The notes under the pieces are model-generated. The model was given only the letters and a program-made list of their open reading frames with translations, ran no database searches and was not told where the DNA came from. A stretch of DNA of 64,000 nucleotides from the NCBI GenBank assembly GCA_002803225.1, contig NXFV01000465.1:60560-124559 (forward strand), read 5' to 3'. The position numbers and the translations under genes were made by a program. Source of the stretch: Gamarada debralockiae. Taxonomy: Eukaryota; Ascomycota; Leotiomycetes; Helotiales; Hyphodiscaceae. Shown here piece by piece: positions 1 to 12,025 of the stretch (the stretch's first letter is position 1; the number at the start of each line of letters is the position of its first letter).

Positions 1-2949
1 GCAAAGCTCTTCAGAAACCCCAATGAAGTCGCTTTCTTGGCCTCCAAACACAAGCACGACAGGCATCGGATTTTGGGCGACTTCGCTCTTGAAATTCTTT
101 GACCCAGAGGCTGTAGCGGTGAGCTTCTTCTCGAGGTCGGCTACATCAGTGATAGTTGTCGAAAGTACATGCGGCAGCGAATGGTTTGCTCTGTCAGCAA
201 GATTGAATGTCAAGTCTGACAGCAATGCCCCGGTGGCTCTCTGTAATGTAAAGCGTCTGAAACAATCCAGAAGCTTTTCGCAGAACATCGAGAGGCTGTC
301 CGCCGATGCCGCTGATATGAAGAGGGGATATTTTGAGAGCTGCGTGCTGGCCGGTTTGACTGAGTCGAAGACACTGCACGACTTTTGGCGAACCATAACA
401 GCCGCGTTACTCCCCGCAGCTCCGTAGCTGTTGACGCAAGCTAGACGCAAAGGAGAAGTCCACGGTAGCACGGCACGGGGAATTTCCATTCGATCTTCTT
501 CCAATGGTGGAATCTTTGGGTTCAACTTGGAATGGTTCACCTGGGCTGGTATTTTACCGTGCTGCATCATAAGGAGGACTTTGATAAGGCCAGCAACACC
601 AGCAGTAGCTTCCGTATGCCCGATGTTGCCTTTCACAGAACCGAAATATAGAGTCTGATCTCGGGTAGCGCCCCCAAAAGCCTGACGGATACTCTGACAC
701 TCAATCGGATCGCCTACACCAGTTCCAGTGCCATGAGCCTCAATATAGGATACTGATTCTGGCGTAACACCTGCAAGGCTCATCACTTTGTTGTAGAGGT
801 TGACTTGTGACCCCGAATGAGGCACCGCGATATGACTGCAGTTCTCATTTTGATTGACCGCCGATCCTACAATAACACCGAGTATATTGTCTTTCTCTTC
901 GATGGCGTCTGCCAGGGGTTTAAGAACGACCACACCGACTCCTTCCCCGCGGCAGTAGCCGTCTGCGGAGATATCAAATGGCTTACACGCCCCAGTAGGA
1001 CTGAGAAAGCCTGCGGCTCGAAGGTTCTGATAATCGAACGGACTTGTGAAAACATTGGTACCCCCAGCTATAGCACGTGAACATTCTCCAGACATTATTG
1101 CTCGGCAGGCGGCATTGACAGCAACGAGTGATGATGAGCAAGTTGTATCAATAGTCAAAGACGGTCCGGTCCATCCAAAGTAATGGCTGATGCTGCCGCT
1201 AAAGAAACCGCGCGATGTTCCAGGAGTGGCATATGCAGTCGATGGATGACAGGAAACATTGTCATAGTAATTGTTTATGACGGCACCAATATAGCATCCA
1301 TAGTCATCCAGTGCCGATTTGGAGGCGGGTCCAAAGTACCCAGATGACTCCATAGCTTCGTAAGCCACTTCAAGCAGGATTCTTAGTTGTGGATCCCATG
1401 CAATGGCCTCGCGAGATGACTTTTTGAAGAAGCGGTGATCGAAGGCATCCGGATTGCGTAAGAAGTTACCCCACCATTGAGTGCCTGAGAGGTCACCAGT
1501 CTGCTCAGGCAGTTTGAGTCTCTCGGATGGAGCAGGCTCAACCATGGAAGCACCCGAGAGTAACAGCTGCCAGAACTCGTCCAGAGAATCGGCGCCGGGA
1601 AATCTGCATGCCATGCCGACAACGGCAATAGAATGTGGAGGGTATTCAGATTCTTGTGGATGTATCTTCGGCAAAGTCCTCTTCGTAGGATCATAAGTAC
1701 CACTTACGGATGCATGATTGGCAGATCCATTGATGTGCGATAATCCGACGAGCCGTCTTGCATTAGATTCTCCGAAGTTGCTTAGTGATAAAACCTGTAG
1801 ACCCGGAGCCTGCAATAGCGAAGGCGGTATGTGATTACCAAAACCTGCAAACAAGGCAATCTTGTGAGTGACATGGAGTTGAAGGACAGCGGCCTTCATA
1901 GTTTTGTACCAGTTGGGTGGTTTCAACAATATACACTCAAGAGCTAGGCGGAACAGAGACCCCGAAGAAACGATCTCGCCGTTGATAGTCGATCGCAGAG
2001 GAACTTGCGCTTCCTCCAGTGTTGGGAACCGCATGTTGTCCAAGAGGCTACAAAACTCAATAATTTGCTCCGCAGCAGATGAGTGAACTGCGGAATGAAA
2101 GCGACCTTGCACGTGCACAGTCTTAGCACGCAGCCCACGAGCCTGAAAGTCCATAATCATGCCTGCTACGTTAGCAGCGGGTGTGGTGACAGTGACACAG
2201 GCATCGTCATTAATACTCGAGATATATGCCTTTGCGGGGAGATCAGCTCTCTAGCAAGTCTGTTTCTGAAGGGACCTTACGCCTGGATAACTTTGAATGA
2301 GGTCGACAATATCCTCTTTGAAATCTTCGGTTCTCCAGCGAACGGCCAAGCAAGCATATTGGTTTGGTGGATTGGCAAAGCATCCATCCAGATCAACATA
2401 CGCTCCTAGACATATGGCCAAGCGCAAGGTTATAGCACCTATCGCTACAATATCTTCCTCATTTTTAGAACAGGCTACCGCAATTGCAGTGAGAAAGCCA
2501 ATGCAGAAACCTTGAATTCCGCCATTGTTAAGTTCCTCTAGTACAAGGCGATGAGGGTCTTTGACTGCAAGTCGGCCCAAGTATCGAACATACTGGGTTA
2601 TTTGCAGAAGAATGGTGACAGGGAGAGCGAATACATTTGGCAAACTGTCGTGGTGATGCGGGAAAGCACCATCTACAATCCATCGTTGGAGATCGCTAAG
2701 GTATTTGGCCGCTGGAATGTGACACAATCTTGAGTCGAATTCAGCCAGAGCTCGCCAGAATTTCGGCAGCTCCTCCACTGTTTTTCGAAGACCGGCCAGT
2801 CGAGGGTTTTCGACCAGGACTTGTCGCAATTCAGCAAGGATTTCCAGGGAAGGCAAATTTGTCTGCGGTCCAAAGACTAGCAACGAAGGAAAGGCTGCCA
2901 TTGTATTCATCTTCAATCGATTTGAAGGTAGAGTCGAGTTCCGCTTCAT
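1..2949 (-). CDS. non-reducing polyketide synthase, N-terminal part (SAT-KS-AT start), cut by window edge
   Basis: This is the start of an iterative type I non-reducing PKS, which builds aromatic polyketides from acyl starter and malonyl-CoA. Exon 1 is 2949..2281. A 51-nt GT-AG intron at 2280..2230 explains the apparent stop near 2251, and the frame is then open to base 1 (966 codons visible). The starter-unit ACP transacylase domain spans about residues 20-330, with GFCIG (Cys149) and the GRFHS motif (His268). The ketosynthase starts near residue 410 (VGMACRFPG) and has Cys587 in DTTCSSS, His722 in EAHGTGT and His761 in NIGH, so the full triad is present. At the edge the acyltransferase begins (VFGGQ). 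PT, ACP and release domains lie outside the window. DTTCSSS is a small variant of the usual DTACSSS. The start could also be Met14 or Met17, just before the conserved LLVFG. The neighbouring P450 is dead, so cluster partners must be to the left. Confidence 0.93.
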
Positions 2950-5159
2950 GACTTTCCAAGATAATTCGTGAGGAGTTCTGGAACTGAGTTAAGTATGATT
3001 CGGCCAGAAGTGGATGATGTAGGCGTCGACGTGGCATTGCAATTATAGTTCAGCCACCCTGCAGGTTTGGCCTGATATGCACTCTAAGCCGTATATACCA
3101 CTGTGCCCCAGTATTTGCGATTCTAGTAGAAGTAAAATGGAATTGAAAGTTACATATGCCTTTGGAAGAAAACTGACGTGATATGAGCAGTTTACTAAGC
3201 CGCCGACCTCACACTTGCGAACCTCGGATCGCGGCCTGTAAAAACTCAAGCCACGAGTGATCTCCAGTGTACAAACTCAGGTACCCAAGTGATCCTAGAG
3301 ACACAGAATACTCCTTCCCATGTGCGGGGGAGTTGCTGCAAGCCCCACTAGGAGGCAACGTGGGTCGAAGTCTGCAATTACCCTGCACATTTCTCGTCCC
3401 TTAATCCGATCACTTTCCCTTTGTGGGCTCGAAGGCCGGGCGTTGGCGCAGCAGGAATGAATCTGTTATACTGCGATATGTGCGGTGATCCAACAGATTG
3501 GTACTGTATCTGCACTACGCCGACTTCTGGGTGGGTACTGCGTGCGGCTAGAGTCCTGACTCGGAACTCACCCGCTCCAGTCTTTCCCCCCACTCTTTCC
3601 CCCTTGTATTCCAGTAAGCACGACTCACCCAGCAACGACCATGGGCTATGCATTCACGTATTCAGAGCGCCGCTCGCCCTCACTCGAATCCCAATTATCA
3701 TGACTGCTGGGGCCAGGACTGCTGTCGCTCGAACCATCGAGGTCGTCACTTCCCGACGGTTCCAAGCTCTGCTAATGCAACAAACCCAGCATCTATGGCT
3801 GTGCTAGCTGAAATTGGATACCATCGCATCACCATGAACTGCACATTCATTTCCTCCCACCAGAACCTTCTGTAACGAAATTTTGAGCCCACCGCTATTG
3901 GCGGTACAACATCGAAGTTGAATCTGGAGGGCATTTGCCGGCCGCCAGACTTCGGCAACGTGGAGTCGGTGTTGATGGGGATGCTAATGGAAGGTGTGCC
4001 ATCCGTCTTGATTGCTGGGATGCCATCGCTAACGAATGATCATCGCTGAGGATGATGGAATGTTATTGGAGTGGACCAGAGGGCTTCAGCTTAGCCCATT
4101 TTTTGGACCAACCGCCCGGTTCAGCGTCAGTGCGCTAAAACCGACATCCGCCCCCTGTAAATTAGTGTATTTAGCCTAAATCTATAGGCTCTTTCCCCTG
4201 TACGACCCACTGAGGCCTCAAGGGTAAAGCTCTGGAGGCCGCAGTAGCGTAAGGCCAGCGCTCCTACGGCCCCTGCGGCCTAGCATCGCTGTGGTCGGGG
4301 GAGCATGTTCTTGAGGCCGATGACAGTCTCAAGAGCAAGTAGGCGATATCGCCTTTTAGAACATTCGTCCCACGAGCCGTGTTGCTCGCACGAGCATTCT
4401 CCTACGAGCCACAACGCTCGCATGAGCTTTCTCGTGGGAACTGTGCCGGCCCTGTGAGCAGATTGGTCCACGATAACTGGTCGCCCTACCTCCAAAAGAT
4501 GTGTATAAGGAGAGGAACTTGAGGTTGAAGTATGGCTGTTCGCATTAAAGCCAATCAGAGTCCAGCTACTAAAAGCCAGAACACCAACTAGGGCATTCAA
4601 ATGCTTCTCTTGGGTATCTCGTCCTTGCTTTACCCGATAGGCTTAACAGTTATAAGTTATGTGTAGTAGTCAAGTTTCAGCCATTCGCACTTTGAACCTT
4701 TCCGAGTACAGGGCCGCAGAATCAACGTGAGCACGATACGGAGGTAGATAGAATATCTCAAATTCCCCGATCAACTTCGTTCTGGTTCAGACCTCGGGTT
4801 CAGACCTCGGCTTCGTGTGTCACTTGGCAAAGTACACCGGAAATGGGATAATTGCGCAGCCGCTCAACTAAAGGAGGACCAACTCACTGGGCTGGCCATT
4901 CTAGACAGATACGCATTGTGAGGAAGGATAGCTTTGATACCTCCACAGTGGATCAGGAAGACCTTGGCCGACCTCGATGAACCGATGATGCATCACCCTA
5001 CACATTCTTCAGTCTTCACGTCCAACTCTTCAAATTGCAACCAACAATGCCCAGTCTTAGTGCTTGCCACAAGATTATCCGTAAGTTCCAGGTATCTCCC
5101 TCACGCCCCCCGGCATAAAGCTCTGAACTGCCGAAAGATACTCCCAATGATATGTTTCA
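2950..5159. other. intergenic, no supported gene
   Basis: This is the upstream region of the NR-PKS followed by about 2 kb without a convincing gene. Several short open frames occur (for example 3421-3807 on +), but none shows a recognisable domain or a believable splice model. A GC-rich patch at 4200-4450 contains a short tandem repeat, listed separately. The P450 relic may once have extended into 4900-5159, but I could not find its ExxR or haem-binding motifs here. Confidence 0.5.
4371..4434. repeat. two tandem copies of a diverged 32-bp unit
   Basis: Two adjacent 32-bp units (4371-4402 and 4403-4434) share the pattern ACGAGCC, then GCTCGCA, then GAGC and TTCTC. About three quarters of the positions are identical, and most differences are transitions. 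It lies in a non-coding, GC-rich patch. No function is apparent. Confidence 0.55.
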
Positions 5160-6080
5160 GCTCCGTCATTGCAAGATTCGCGCCAGGACAAGAGCGACAG
5201 CCGCAAGCATTTCGACCATATACGCTGGGATGTGGTCATTTGGCACCCTCTTCGCAGGATCCTCCAATTCGTTCCTTGATTGCAGAATGGAAAGCACATC
5301 TCTGTCGCGTCAAGTTTCCTCTTGATCAGTCCAGCGTTGGCGTGCAGTGATATCCAAGTCATTGCGGTCGTTTCGCAGTGAGCGACACTTCTTATTCTCA
5401 AAATTCCGAACTGCAAACTCGAGACCTGGAGTGAAAGTCTTTGTTGCGTTCCATACGCTGAAACCATCGAAACGTCGAAGACAGGCTGGGGTGTCGCTCT
5501 CTTGCTGGGAGAGTAGGGTAGCTTCCTCAGCCCAGAGAATGTCTGTGACATTGTCCAGTGCCAGCCAGTGGAACACCACAACTCCATCAACTTTCCCATG
5601 TCGTTTCGCACTCTTCCTGATTACAGTCAAGAAGTCTGTGACATGGGACTCGATGTCCTCCGCCAAAGTAGCAAGGTTGTTGTTTTGGAAAATCAGGAGC
5701 AAGTTGTTGCGAGTTGGGGCCGCGCTTGCTTAGTCGACGAAGCCCAGGGTTGATTTGATCCCTTTCCAAGAGCCCACACTTTCGTAGAAGCTAGTCTTGA
5801 TTGACGACTTTTGGTGAATAATCTTTATAGCTGTATTGTCAGTCGTATGTACTTGATAGGTGCGTGATAGGTGGGGTTGATCACGACAATGGGGCTTTTG
5901 CGCCAGTTCGATGAGCCATGCCGTTCGTCGACGCTGATACGTTGCGTAGAGTAGTGGAAGTCGAGAGATAGGTGTTACCATGGTTCTTGGGACTTTCTCT
6001 GATAGGTGAGAAGATGAAGGCGTTGAGTATCTAGACGGTGAATTAGCCTCTCGGATCCTTCTGTCGATTTCAAGGGTCAT
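5160..6080 (-). pseudogene. cytochrome P450 relic (N-terminal and central part)
   Basis: Read on the minus strand, the conceptual protein resembles fungal P450s of the pisatin-demethylase-like type. It has an N-terminal part with a TDNTAIKIIHQ-like segment and FYESVGSWKG (about 5770-5850). This is followed by VVFHWLALDNVTDILW and FDGFSVWNATK (about 5400-5600), and then DVLSILQSRNELEDP leading towards the I-helix (about 5200-5290). One frame carries these pieces but is broken by TAA near 5733, TGA near 5310 and another TGA near 5165. The early GP-I-V-x-I-NPT segment near 5880 is in a different frame. The I-helix AGxxT, ExxR and haem-Cys motifs were not found, so the gene is both frameshifted and truncated. 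It was probably once a tailoring oxidase near the NR-PKS. Confidence 0.72.
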
Positions 6081-8504
6081 TCAAGAAACTCACCATGTGA
6101 ATAACAAAGCGCAGGAATAGCCAACACTTACTCCAGAACAGATATTCTGTTTAAAAGCATGAATATTTCAGTAGACAGAGCCATAGTGGAATGCTGTTCA
6201 CACAGCCAAGTCTGTTGTATGATTGATGGAAACGATTTCTCATAAAGAGACTGCAGTTTATGATATCAGTTGACAGCCGATCTCGCCCAATTGAGCAATT
6301 TGAACGATAAGCGAAGCTATGCAAATTCAACATATCTGAGTTGAGACTATGGAGGAAGTGTACTCCGGAAAGTTATCCTTCGATAGTATATCGCTTCCTA
6401 CCACGGATAATGTGGCGACAGGGAAACATAACGATCATCAACCAGAACCCAGCGAAAAAGAAAACAAAGGCATTTGAGACAGCAAGTTCATGCCACAGGC
6501 TGGTCCTACCTCACAGCACCCTTGGAGCCCGTTCTGGGTGAGGAAGTTGGCAAGTTGGGTGCCGGATTGCGTTTCAATAAAGAATTCATTTAGTTTTAGG
6601 AAGCCTTCAGATGAGGTGGGAACAACAGTGCGAATTTGGACACATGGGCAAACACAAACAGTCCTGTAAACATACTTTGGGCACCAATGGTGGCCGAAGC
6701 GCAATGCCTACAACGCTCCATATTGCAATCATTGGGAAGCAGCTGTGTACCGCTTTCAATGTGTGCATCCAGGCAGAACTCGGGACATATATTGCGCACT
6801 ACCGGGCTCGACTGGATGCTCAACCAGAAGCCGGAGAATGGAGCTCGAAAAGTAGTGACAGATGAATTGCGGCGCTTAGGATTAGGCGCCTGGCTGAGCC
6901 TTGTGGATGTCAAATGACCAACATCAGCCCAATGAAGTGCAAACCATTGCAGGAACCGGTGTGAGACGATAAGGCTCTCGCGGATGTTATGATTCACTTG
7001 ATTCGGCCTTGTGTCTTTTGCGGCTCCTCATAAACAAGTATCCGAGATTCAATCCTCGCTGACTGGCTTTCCCTCTCTCCTTGTTATCGAATGAATATTG
7101 TCTGTAATGCAGCGACTCCATTTTCGTGAGGGCATGGAGGGGAGGCTTCGCAGACAGGATGACCTTACGGCGAGCGATTAGAGGACCGAAGGGGGCGGAA
7201 TCAAAAGGTATGTTGGGAACTGCTTCAGTCCTAGTCAGCCAGCCAGCCATATTATCAAAATCCACGAGGCATAGTTATAATGCAGGGCAATAAGATGCTC
7301 AGTTGACGCCCAGCGGTTTCCTCAGCTAATTCAAGGCCTCGCGTCAAGCCTTGGGGCTTAATTCGACATCGTCGCGCCCAGTCTGCAGCATTACCGAGCT
7401 CGCCCGACGTTGGATTCACTTCTGCGAGCGCTCCAGCCATGGCGGTGACACAGTTACTGACTGGCTCTGCGGCGTCCAGGTAGAGTATTTGGGCGGCAAT
7501 CGTACGAGATAGGTAAGCGGCAATCGGACGTTCAGGTGTGAGCACAATCACGCAGCCTCTGGAATGCAACAAACTCGCATTCGTGTCTCGCTTGGAGAAT
7601 GGATCGACCCATATAAGCCGCAAATAATCGAGATATCTGGACAAATAGATATCATACGAGGAGGCAAACAGTTTTCGTTGCTCACGCGAGTTGGTGATGG
7701 TGTTGTTGAATCAAAAACCAGTCGTCCAGGGGCGATGCGAAAAAGCTGCAGCCTGACGTCGGCTCACTTTGCCGAGCTGCGGAACACTCTCGAAAGCCTG
7801 ATCTCACCCCCTTTTCTTCCTGAACTTTTCAACTTTCACTCCAATTAAAACCACTTTCCAAGCTGCTTCCATGCATATTCTCCGCCCCCATTTTCCCTAC
7901 CAACGATCTGATACGAATTGGTGCATAGCCCCCCAGCCTACAAAAGTTTGTTAAAGCTCTTCCGATGTCTCTCAATCGCCTCCCGCATTTTTGGGGCGGA
8001 ATCGTAAGTTCGTGTCAGCTGTCTTTTGCAGACTCACTGGAAGCTTTAGGCTCCATCATGGCGCATTATTCGCATTACTCACTCTCTCGGTGAGTCGCAA
8101 AGTCGCGGCTCTACTCAGCCCCAGAGTGTCCTCTTCTTGAGATCGTTGGGTGGCCAGTGACATCCCGGACTGTAGAGAACTGGGGTAGAGCTGGCTTGGA
8201 GGGGTGGACAGCGTTGGTATTTGTTGAGATATTCGGGGTTTGCCACTTGACCGGAGTACGAGGCCTCTTGGCTGGCACCGAGGGGTAACACCTTAACCAC
8301 GTATATGTCATTCTGGGGGAGCCTTGTCAGACCGGCTGAGTCCTATATATGTAAGCCTTCTTGTCCGTGTTGATTTCATGAGTCACCCAAAGTTCTCAAT
8401 TCTATTCAGTACGAAATTTCAAGTCCGAATTTAATATTTCATCCCTCACCTTTGCACTAAGTCCGCGGTCTCCTTCCATTCAATCACCAAGCAAAACCAC
8501 CACA
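6081..8504. other. intergenic, no supported gene
   Basis: About 2.4 kb. There are coding-looking stretches on the minus strand at 7255-7644 and 6990-7265 with fairly even codon use, but they have no ATG in frame at a suitable place and no domain I recognise. They could be exons of an unknown gene or another relic. The last 400 bases (TATA-like TATATAT near 8345) are probably the promoter of the small gene at 8505. Confidence 0.4.
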
Positions 8505-8774
8505 ATGTGTCTATTCTCAACCCCTTCAAAGCACCGCCGGCATCGAGTAGTGGAGGAAGTCTACGTGGCTCCACGACCAGTCTCTCGGCACTCCCACCAC
8601 TCCCACCACCGTCCCAGTCATGGCAGATCCTCCTACACCTCTGTGACCAGAACGACCGCACGACCGACAAGCCGAACATATATCAATGCATCGCCAAGAA
8701 TGAGCCAGAACAGCTACCGACGAAGTGTACCAGTTGTTGTTGAGCAGAGACGGAGCACGAGATCGTACCGGTAG
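8505..8774 (+). CDS. small basic Ser/Arg/His-rich protein, function unknown
   Basis: A single-exon frame of 89 aa that starts in a good fungal context (CACCACAATG). The protein begins MCLFSTPSKHRRHR and is rich in Arg, Ser, His and Thr with a histidine cluster (SRHSHHSHH), repeated RSSYTS/RTT segments and a basic C-terminus (STRSYR). There is no signal peptide, membrane segment or recognised domain. The low complexity and high charge suggest an intrinsically disordered protein. The upstream 150 bases are pyrimidine-rich and TATA-containing, as expected of a fungal promoter. The compositional bias is the main reason to doubt it. Confidence 0.5.
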   Translation: MCLFSTPSKHRRHRVVEEVYVAPRPVSRHSHHSHHRPSHGRSSYTSVTRTTARPTSRTYINASPRMSQNSYRRSVPVVVEQRRSTRSYR

Positions 8775-9386
8775 ACAGGCAATGACGTCGATCGAATTGC
8801 GGAAGTCTCGGTAGTAGCACGAACAACTTGAAAATTTCCATGCATATGCGCTGGGGTCCCGAATGGAAGATATCTGACAGCACTGGTTGATGCCGACTTC
8901 TAGGGCATAAAAGAACGACGAGCATGGAGATGCGGGATGATTTGTCACGAACTGCAAAGACTGGGGAGTTGGAGCATGGAGTATGGCCGGTTGGACGAGT
9001 CGCATTTTCTGGGCATATTGTTATGACTTTTGTTTTACTACTACTTACTGTTTTCTTCATTGTTCCTACTTGTTTTAATAGAATGGGGAGTCGCTGAGGG
9101 ACATTGTTTCGACAGAAGTTATGTTTTATGATTGAATGAAAGTGTGTTTGCATATTACCACTTCTACACCCCCAAAAATGTTCCCAGTAGGAATCGACAT
9201 TTCTAACAATCATTTCCTATTTTCGCAAGAACTTCCGTCCTACATCCCACCCTGCATTCACTTGTAATTCCTAGCCAAGTCCATGTTAATAATATCCTTC
9301 ACTTCTCGGCATTTCGATTCGCAAGTAGTCTGCCGCTCCCAATATGAGTGCCAACTCCACCTCACTAGTCACATCTATCCCCGTTC

Positions 9387-9590
9387 TCAGCTTTTCTTGA
9401 AATGACTCGGCAACTCTTGCGATTTCACACTCTCATCGAAGGCGCAAGCATTGCAGTATTCCGGCTCGTACCCGATGGTGCATGATATTTCCTCGTTGCA
9501 TCGGATGAAGTCCACTGATTTGTGGGTTCCTTCGGACAGGTAGATGTGTCCACAGCCAGAGTAGTAGATGTGTACGATTTGCAAACTGAC
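9387..9590 (-). CDS. hypothetical small Cys-containing protein (terminal exon)
   Basis: An open frame on the minus strand, probably a last exon. It encodes IYYSGCGHIYLSEG followed by a Cys-rich stretch with RCNEEISC and YCNACAF, then a short tail and stop. No in-frame ATG precedes it, but a possible splice acceptor (ATGTCAG) sits at about 9586-9592, so a short first exon upstream is likely though not identified. The YxxGCxHIYL pattern resembles that of the neighbour at 9897 (+), suggesting divergent members of one small family. Function is unknown. Confidence 0.3.
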   Translation of the reverse strand, partial: VSLQIVHIYYSGCGHIYLSEGTHKSVDFIRCNEEISCTIGYEPEYCNACAFDESVKSQELPSHFKKS

Positions 9591-9896
9591 ATGACTACCA
9601 CTTCGTTTTGAAGGTGACTATGAGGTATTTAATAATTTTGTTTGAGTTTGGAGCTTGAGCTTGAAGTCTTTATCTGGGTTGATACACTTTGGGGTGAGTG
9701 TTGTTTTCTTATAGGGTCAAGTGAACAAAGGCCCTACTGTACCAAGTGCGGCAACTTCCCTCGCACCCTAGCCCAAGACGTCTCCTAATTAGAACAAAGA
9801 GCTCTCTTCCTGCCACCGAAGTAGCAGAGGTCATTTCGTTGCTGAATCAACTGTTTTGCCTCAAAATATATCTGCGGACTTCCAGTAGAGCTCAAA

Positions 9897-10432
9897 ATGC
9901 CTTGCGACGCACACACAATATTCTATCGCGGTTGCAGACACGTCTTTCTCGCACAGTCCCAAACCGCCGAAGAGGAGATTCAAATTCAAGAAACCAATCA
10001 CCAGGCACTGCTTTAAACCCGCAAACTCATCCTCACTTGTCGCCCTCCAACTACCCATGCAACAAATACCTTCTATACACAATCAACATATCTTCCACCT
10101 CATGCCAAGAATGCACCGCCTTGCCGGGGGGTTTCAAGCTGCAGAGATTAGGCGCTGATTCGAATGATATCGCGGCTTTCGACACGTTCAGCCAACAGTG
10201 GCTCAAGCTGGTGGAGGCAAATGCTAAGATGGAAAGCAGTTTGAGGGATGCGGCTTTGGGGACTTTGAAGAATAAGACGAAAGGGAAGGAAGCTCAGAAG
10301 AGTGGTGTTGAGAAAAGAGAGGCTGTACAGAAGGAGAAGGTGAAAGAGGAAGATTTGTTGGATTGGGAAGATGCGGAAACAGAGGAGTATGAGGGAGTGG
10401 GGACGCAGTGGATTTCCTTGCCAAAAACGTGA
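9897..10432 (+). CDS. hypothetical protein with CxxC motif and acidic tail; frame break or unplaced intron
   Basis: The ATG at 9897 opens MPCDAHTIFYRGCRHVFL, which resembles the Cys/His pattern of the minus-strand neighbour. That frame meets TAA near 10014. A second frame then carries SCQEC (about 10100), a helical middle section (FDTFSQQWLKL) and a Lys/Glu-rich tail ending at 10432 (VGTQWISLPKT). A frame change is needed between about 10010 and 10100. I could not place a clean GT-AG intron, so this may be a gene with an atypical intron or a broken one. No function is recognised. Confidence 0.35.
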
Positions 10433-10534
10433 CGATTTTTCGGCGCGATTTGAAGCTACCATGCTCTTCTAAAGAAATCCGTAAAGTTTTACACTTGGTT
10501 TCGCTTAGGCAAGTATCATCCCCTCGAATTATCA

Positions 10535-12025
10535 ACATCCCACCTCTAACCCCTCTCTAGAAAAAACCCACAAAATCCTTTCTCTCTCATTCCAGCACAT
10601 CCGCTCACCCTGCCTCTTCTTCGTCGCTTCTTCCTTCAAGATATTTTCAGCCGCCTTGTTGGCATCCTTTTGTACTGCCAATGCCCTGACCCGAAGCCCT
10701 CCCTGCCGCGTACCTCCTGGAATCCCTCTGCGTCGACACATCTTCCAAATAACTCGTTGAAATGCTTGATATTAGTATTCATAAGGGGGTCCCGAACGTT
10801 AGTCCAGGACTTTAGGTTGTTCAGTCCTGACAATATCTCTTCAATATCCCTCAATTATTCTCCAATATCTCGGTTGTGGTCCCATTTGTCTTGCTTTTCG
10901 GTCTTTGTTTGCTCAATTTCTTGAGCAACATGGCGGAGGTTGAGATTTTGAAGTAGGTTAGACTTGCATCGTGACCCGAGACGAATGAATTGTTTGATTC
11001 CATCCTTTTTACCAGATGCTCTAAAAGCTGGTCAAGCGCATAACTCGTATAGCGTACACAGACAATTGCACCGAGCCCGGCCGCTTCCTGATTGCGGAGT
11101 AAAGCCTTGGTGATTGCAATACCCTTATAGCTCTTCCCCGTACCTGGTGGACCTTGGATAAGAGCAAGCCCGGTGCTTAGAGCCCGAACCACAGCGGTTT
11201 GTTGCGCTTCATCGAGCGTAGATCCCTTACGCAGCTTCTCAAAATCGAACATCTTTCCAAGTGCCAAGGTTAACGGCTCTCCAGCGAGGACATCTAGGTT
11301 GAACGTAAATCCTCGCTGGCTGATATGCGCAAGAGGCTGGATAATTGCAGCATCAGAGCTCTGCAGGTCAGGTGCTACAATTTCCGCGAATGGTAGGTCT
11401 AGAGTGCGACTCATCTTCTGGAGGGTCTGCAACGTTGGCTGAAAAGAGGGTAGAAGGACTCTAGGAAACTCAACAAGGGATTGTCGAGACTCGAGCTGTG
11501 TTCTGAGATGATTGCTAATTCGGGTGGCGTCATCCGACTTGTACTCCGCCATGCTCAATAGAACAGTTACCCGCATTGCTTGTCTGAAGAGGCTAGGAAG
11601 CTCATCTGGCCGAGTTAAGATATCTCCATTACCAGCAGCAGTGCCGTTTCTGAATCGAGCTTCTTATTCCCAGTAAACGACGAAAAAGAATCCCACGCAG
11701 AGAGAAAAATGGTTTTACCAGTGGAGAAGATGAAGCAGAGCAATGAGTCAACTTGTAATAGCTTGGAGCCTTTCCACCAGCTCTCTCGCTGCTTAATGGA
11801 CTTGTTTTGGATTTGTGTAGGTTGATCGAATTCTGCCACAACCTGCAGGCCCTTCTTTCTATCTACGTATATGCGGAGTAGGTGTACGTGCTGATAGGTG
11901 ATAGAGCACGCCGGGATACTGCACCGGTAAAGAATAGAGTTTACAGAACGCGGGGTTGCTGCTTCTCTCGTTACGTTATGAGAGTAATCTTTCTTCTTGT
12001 GCAGATGTCGGTAGGGAGCTGTCAA
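10535..12025 (-). pseudogene. NFX1/ZNFX1-type SF1 helicase relic
   Basis: An internal fragment of an NFX1-type zinc-finger helicase (Upf1-like SF1 family), read on the minus strand. It begins with the pre-helicase region (about 11650-11900, SLLCFIFSTGK), continues through GNGDILTRPDELPSLFRQ, and reaches the motor start LIQGPPGTGKS (Walker A, about 11140-11170) followed by CVRYTSYALDQLLEHL. The frame is lost at least three times: near 11650, directly after LLEHLVK (about 11010, where the next frame continues DGIKQFIRLGSRCK), and near 10670. A TAA interrupts the frame near 10856. The DEAQ box, later motor motifs and NFX1 zinc fingers are absent. It lies head-to-head with the large gene at 12523, about 500 bp away. 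It is clearly non-functional. Confidence 0.82.

Noticed and set aside
23..658. Plus-strand frames at the left edge
   Set aside because: They are antisense shadows of the NR-PKS KS/AT coding sequence.
2225..2280. Stop codon that seems to end the NR-PKS after 232 residues
   Set aside because: A 51-nt GT-AG intron removes it and joins SYPG to AYISSIND in the correct SAT frame.
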